Shown: positions 5,588 through 7,217 of the stretch, piece after piece | Numbering within the stretch: the first letter of the stretch is position 1 | How the letters are laid out: every line of letters begins with the position of its first letter | Assembly: GCA_043818095.1 (NCBI GenBank) | Contig: JBDRGD010000081.1 | Location: 1-7,217 of the forward strand | Length of the DNA: 7,217 nt | Reading direction: 5' to 3' | Origin: JBDRGD01 sp043818095 | GTDB taxonomy: Bacteria; Chloroflexota; Dehalococcoidia; Dehalococcoidales; RBG-16-60-22 | The notes under the pieces: model-generated | Database searches by the model: none | Told to the model about the DNA's origin: nothing | The model's input: the letters and a program-made list of their open reading frames with translations, nothing else | Translations under genes and position numbers: made by a program

Positions 5588-6442
5588 ATGAAACGAAAAG
5601 AAAAAATAATTTCTAACCTTTCAAAATACGAATATATAAGTAAATTCTTAGGAAATGCAACTAGAAAAAGATTAGAACTTGCTGGATATACTCGTGGCAT
5701 GCTTACTGCTCATTTAGACAGCGAATTAAATAAAAAGGACTTAATTAGGTTAGAGAATACCCTGCAACTTGGCGAAAAATATTGTACGGACTTCAAACAC
5801 ATTTTCAAAGAAAGACAGTTACCAAATAAAGACCTTGCTATAGATGGCGAAATAATAAATATTCTCGCCGAAGTAAAGGCTTTTGAAACATTGTATAACA
5901 AAGGTTTTCAGGACATCAGGAAAATTAAAACTGAACAAGGGAAGACTGTAGATTTTACGGCAACTCGGAATGGTCAAAATTATGTCGCTGAAGTTACTCG
6001 AATAAACATACCTGTTTCAGAGAAAAAGAGACCAGAACCCGATGGTCAAAAACATATAAAGGATAATTCAGGAGTTAATTTAGCTTCTATTTATCTATAT
6101 TCTTCGGATACTGTAATGCCTAAATGGGAATTCACAATTAAATCTACGATTAAAGAGAAATATAAGCAAGTTGATGAATATATTAATAGTCTTAATAGTC
6201 AAGACAGAAATGCAAAAGGTATCGTTATTATCTCTGTTGGACGTGATTACTTTGTAAGTAATAAATACGCAAGAGGTGACATGTTTCTCCCAAGGACATT
6301 GGCGCAATCATTACAAAATTCCTTTACTGAATTAAAGCAAGAAGTAAAATACTCTTGCTTGAAATATATCTTTTTCATAGAAGGAAAGCTTGAAAGCCAT
6401 GTACACATTTATCCGGAATTAATTAAGGAGCGCACATCTTGA
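5588..6442 (+). CDS. Unknown A+T-rich gene between carA and carB, weakly PD-(D/E)XK-like
   Basis: I do not recognise a named family. The 284-residue protein is soluble, lysine-rich and has no signal peptide or membrane segment. Residues 1-90 look helical. Residues 91-137 read as helix (AEVKAFETLYNKG, 94-106), strand with D122 (TVDFTATRNG, 120-129) and strand with E135 (YVAEVTRI, 132-139). This order, an acidic helix, D, then E-x-x, resembles the core of PD-(D/E)XK nucleases, but T137 stands where the catalytic lysine is expected. A further strand, KGIVIISVGRDYF (210-222), would suit the same fold. The gene is A+T-rich by about two to one, in contrast to carA and carB, so transfer is likely. 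Its start has AGAGGT 4 nt upstream. Its stop overlaps the carB TTG as TTGA, and GGAG at 6427-6430 inside it serves carB. A nuclease-type selfish or defence role is a guess. Confidence 0.8.
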   Translation: MKRKEKIISNLSKYEYISKFLGNATRKRLELAGYTRGMLTAHLDSELNKKDLIRLENTLQLGEKYCTDFKHIFKERQLPNKDLAIDGEIINILAEVKAFETLYNKGFQDIRKIKTEQGKTVDFTATRNGQNYVAEVTRINIPVSEKKRPEPDGQKHIKDNSGVNLASIYLYSSDTVMPKWEFTIKSTIKEKYKQVDEYINSLNSQDRNAKGIVIISVGRDYFVSNKYARGDMFLPRTLAQSLQNSFTELKQEVKYSCLKYIFFIEGKLESHVHIYPELIKERTS

Positions 6443-7217
6443 AACCCTCTAAAGTCTTAATCATCGGCAGCGGCCCCATCATCATCGGGCAGGCGGCGGA
6501 GTTTGACTACGCCGGCACGCAGGCCTGCAAAGCCATGCGGGAGGAGGGCGTTATCTCCGTGCTGGTGAACTCCAATCCCGCCACCATCATGACCGATGAG
6601 GACATCGCCGACGTGGTCTACATCGAGCCGCTGACCGTGGAGATGCTCGCCCGCATCATCGAGCGGGAACGCCCGGACGGGCTTTTGCCCACGCTGGGCG
6701 GGCAGACGGGCCTCACCCTGGCGCACGAGCTGGCGGAAGCGGGCGTGCTGGAAAAATACAACGTGCGCAGCCTGGGCACCTCCATCGATACTATCCGCGT
6801 CGCTTCCAACCGGGAGCTTTTCAAGCAGCTCCTCGACAGCATCGGCGAGCCGACCATCGACAGCGCCGCGGTGAACACCCTGGCGGACGCCCGGAAAGCG
6901 GCGAAAAAAATCGGGCTGCCGGTGATTATCCGCCCCTCCTTCACCCTGGGGGGCGCGGGGGGCGGGGTGGCTTTCACCTGGGAGGAACTGGACGAGAAAG
7001 CGGCCATCGGCCTGGCGGCGAGCCCCATCACCCAGATACTCGTCGAGGGCTGGGTGGGCGGCTGGAAAGAGATTGAATACGAGGTCATGCGGGACGGCGC
7101 CGACAACTGCATCACCGTCTGCAACATGGAGAATATCGACCCCATGGGCATCCACACCGGGGACAGCATCGTCGTCGCCCCCAGCCAGACCCTGACCAAC
7201 AAGGAATACCAGATGCT
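6439..7217 (+). CDS. carB: Carbamoyl-phosphate synthase large subunit, N-terminal part
   Basis: CarB uses ammonia from CarA with bicarbonate and two ATP to make carbamoyl phosphate. The first 259 residues are visible, out of roughly 1,070 in the family; the rest lies beyond the window. They include the preATP-grasp motif VLIIGSGPIIIGQAAEFDYAG (6-26), VNSNPATIMTD (43-53), TLGGQTGL (85-92), the ATP-grasp glycine-rich stretch IIRPSFTLGGAGGG (163-176), GWKEIEYEV (208-216) and NMENIDPMGIHTGDS (229-243), so the first phosphorylation domain looks intact. The start must be TTG 6439: a TAA lies in frame at 6424-6426 and no ATG or GTG lies between. GGAG at 6427-6430 is 8 nt upstream. The TTG overlaps the previous stop. 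The N-terminus is a few residues shorter than usual (MKPSKVLIIG, where MPxxxxIKKVLVIG is common), possibly because of the insertion. Confidence 0.95.
   Translation, partial: MKPSKVLIIGSGPIIIGQAAEFDYAGTQACKAMREEGVISVLVNSNPATIMTDEDIADVVYIEPLTVEMLARIIERERPDGLLPTLGGQTGLTLAHELAEAGVLEKYNVRSLGTSIDTIRVASNRELFKQLLDSIGEPTIDSAAVNTLADARKAAKKIGLPVIIRPSFTLGGAGGGVAFTWEELDEKAAIGLAASPITQILVEGWVGGWKEIEYEVMRDGADNCITVCNMENIDPMGIHTGDSIVVAPSQTLTNKEYQM

Noticed and set aside
6457..7155. Minus-strand frames (232 and 194 codons) at the right end
   Set aside because: They are antisense to carB, whose N-terminal motifs are clear in the + strand frame starting at TTG 6439.

Overview
The window carries the 5' part of a de novo pyrimidine (UMP) operon on the + strand, in the order pyrR - pyrB - pyrC - carA - [foreign-looking gene] - carB, with carB running off the right edge. 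The operon genes are G+C-rich and very tightly packed: 1 nt between pyrR and pyrB, 4-nt overlaps at pyrB/pyrC and pyrC/carA, and a 4-nt overlap between the extra gene and carB. PyrR-type control, a type I dihydroorotase and a high-G+C genome with A+T-rich single-gene islands and G/C-run palindromes would suit a Chloroflexota (Dehalococcoidia-like) bacterium. That assignment is inference and has not been tested by phylogeny.

Layout. Bases 1-69 hold the first 23 codons of a minus-strand gene with its own strong ribosome binding site and sigma70-type promoter (110-139). Bases 140-288 hold a 12-bp hairpin (189-215) and the control region of a short A+T-rich gene at 289-750, which encodes a two-helix membrane protein of unknown function. 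Bases 751-980 lead into the operon: a good promoter (856-884) and a compact PyrR attenuator (890-980) with PyrR-binding hairpin, antiterminator and terminator all visible. Then come pyrR (981-1574), pyrB (1576-2991), pyrC (2988-4307) and carA (4304-5407). The 180 bases after carA hold a possible 23-codon membrane mini-ORF and two G/C-run hairpins. An A+T-rich gene of unknown function (5588-6442) sits between carA and carB. carB begins at a TTG codon at 6439.

How it works together. CarA and CarB make carbamoyl phosphate from glutamine, bicarbonate and ATP. PyrB joins it to aspartate and PyrC cyclises the product to dihydroorotate. PyrR, when loaded with uridine nucleotides, should bind the leader RNA and cause termination just before its own gene, so the pathway shuts down when UMP/UTP is plentiful. 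PyrB carries a fused C-terminal four-cysteine domain like the zinc domain of the regulatory chain PyrI, but there is no room for the PyrI nucleotide-binding domain.

The most unusual points are the PyrB/zinc-domain fusion, the very short PyrR leader whose terminator also covers the pyrR ribosome binding site, and the foreign-looking gene spliced between carA and carB with perfect translational coupling to carB. I did not find a clearly new multi-gene system.
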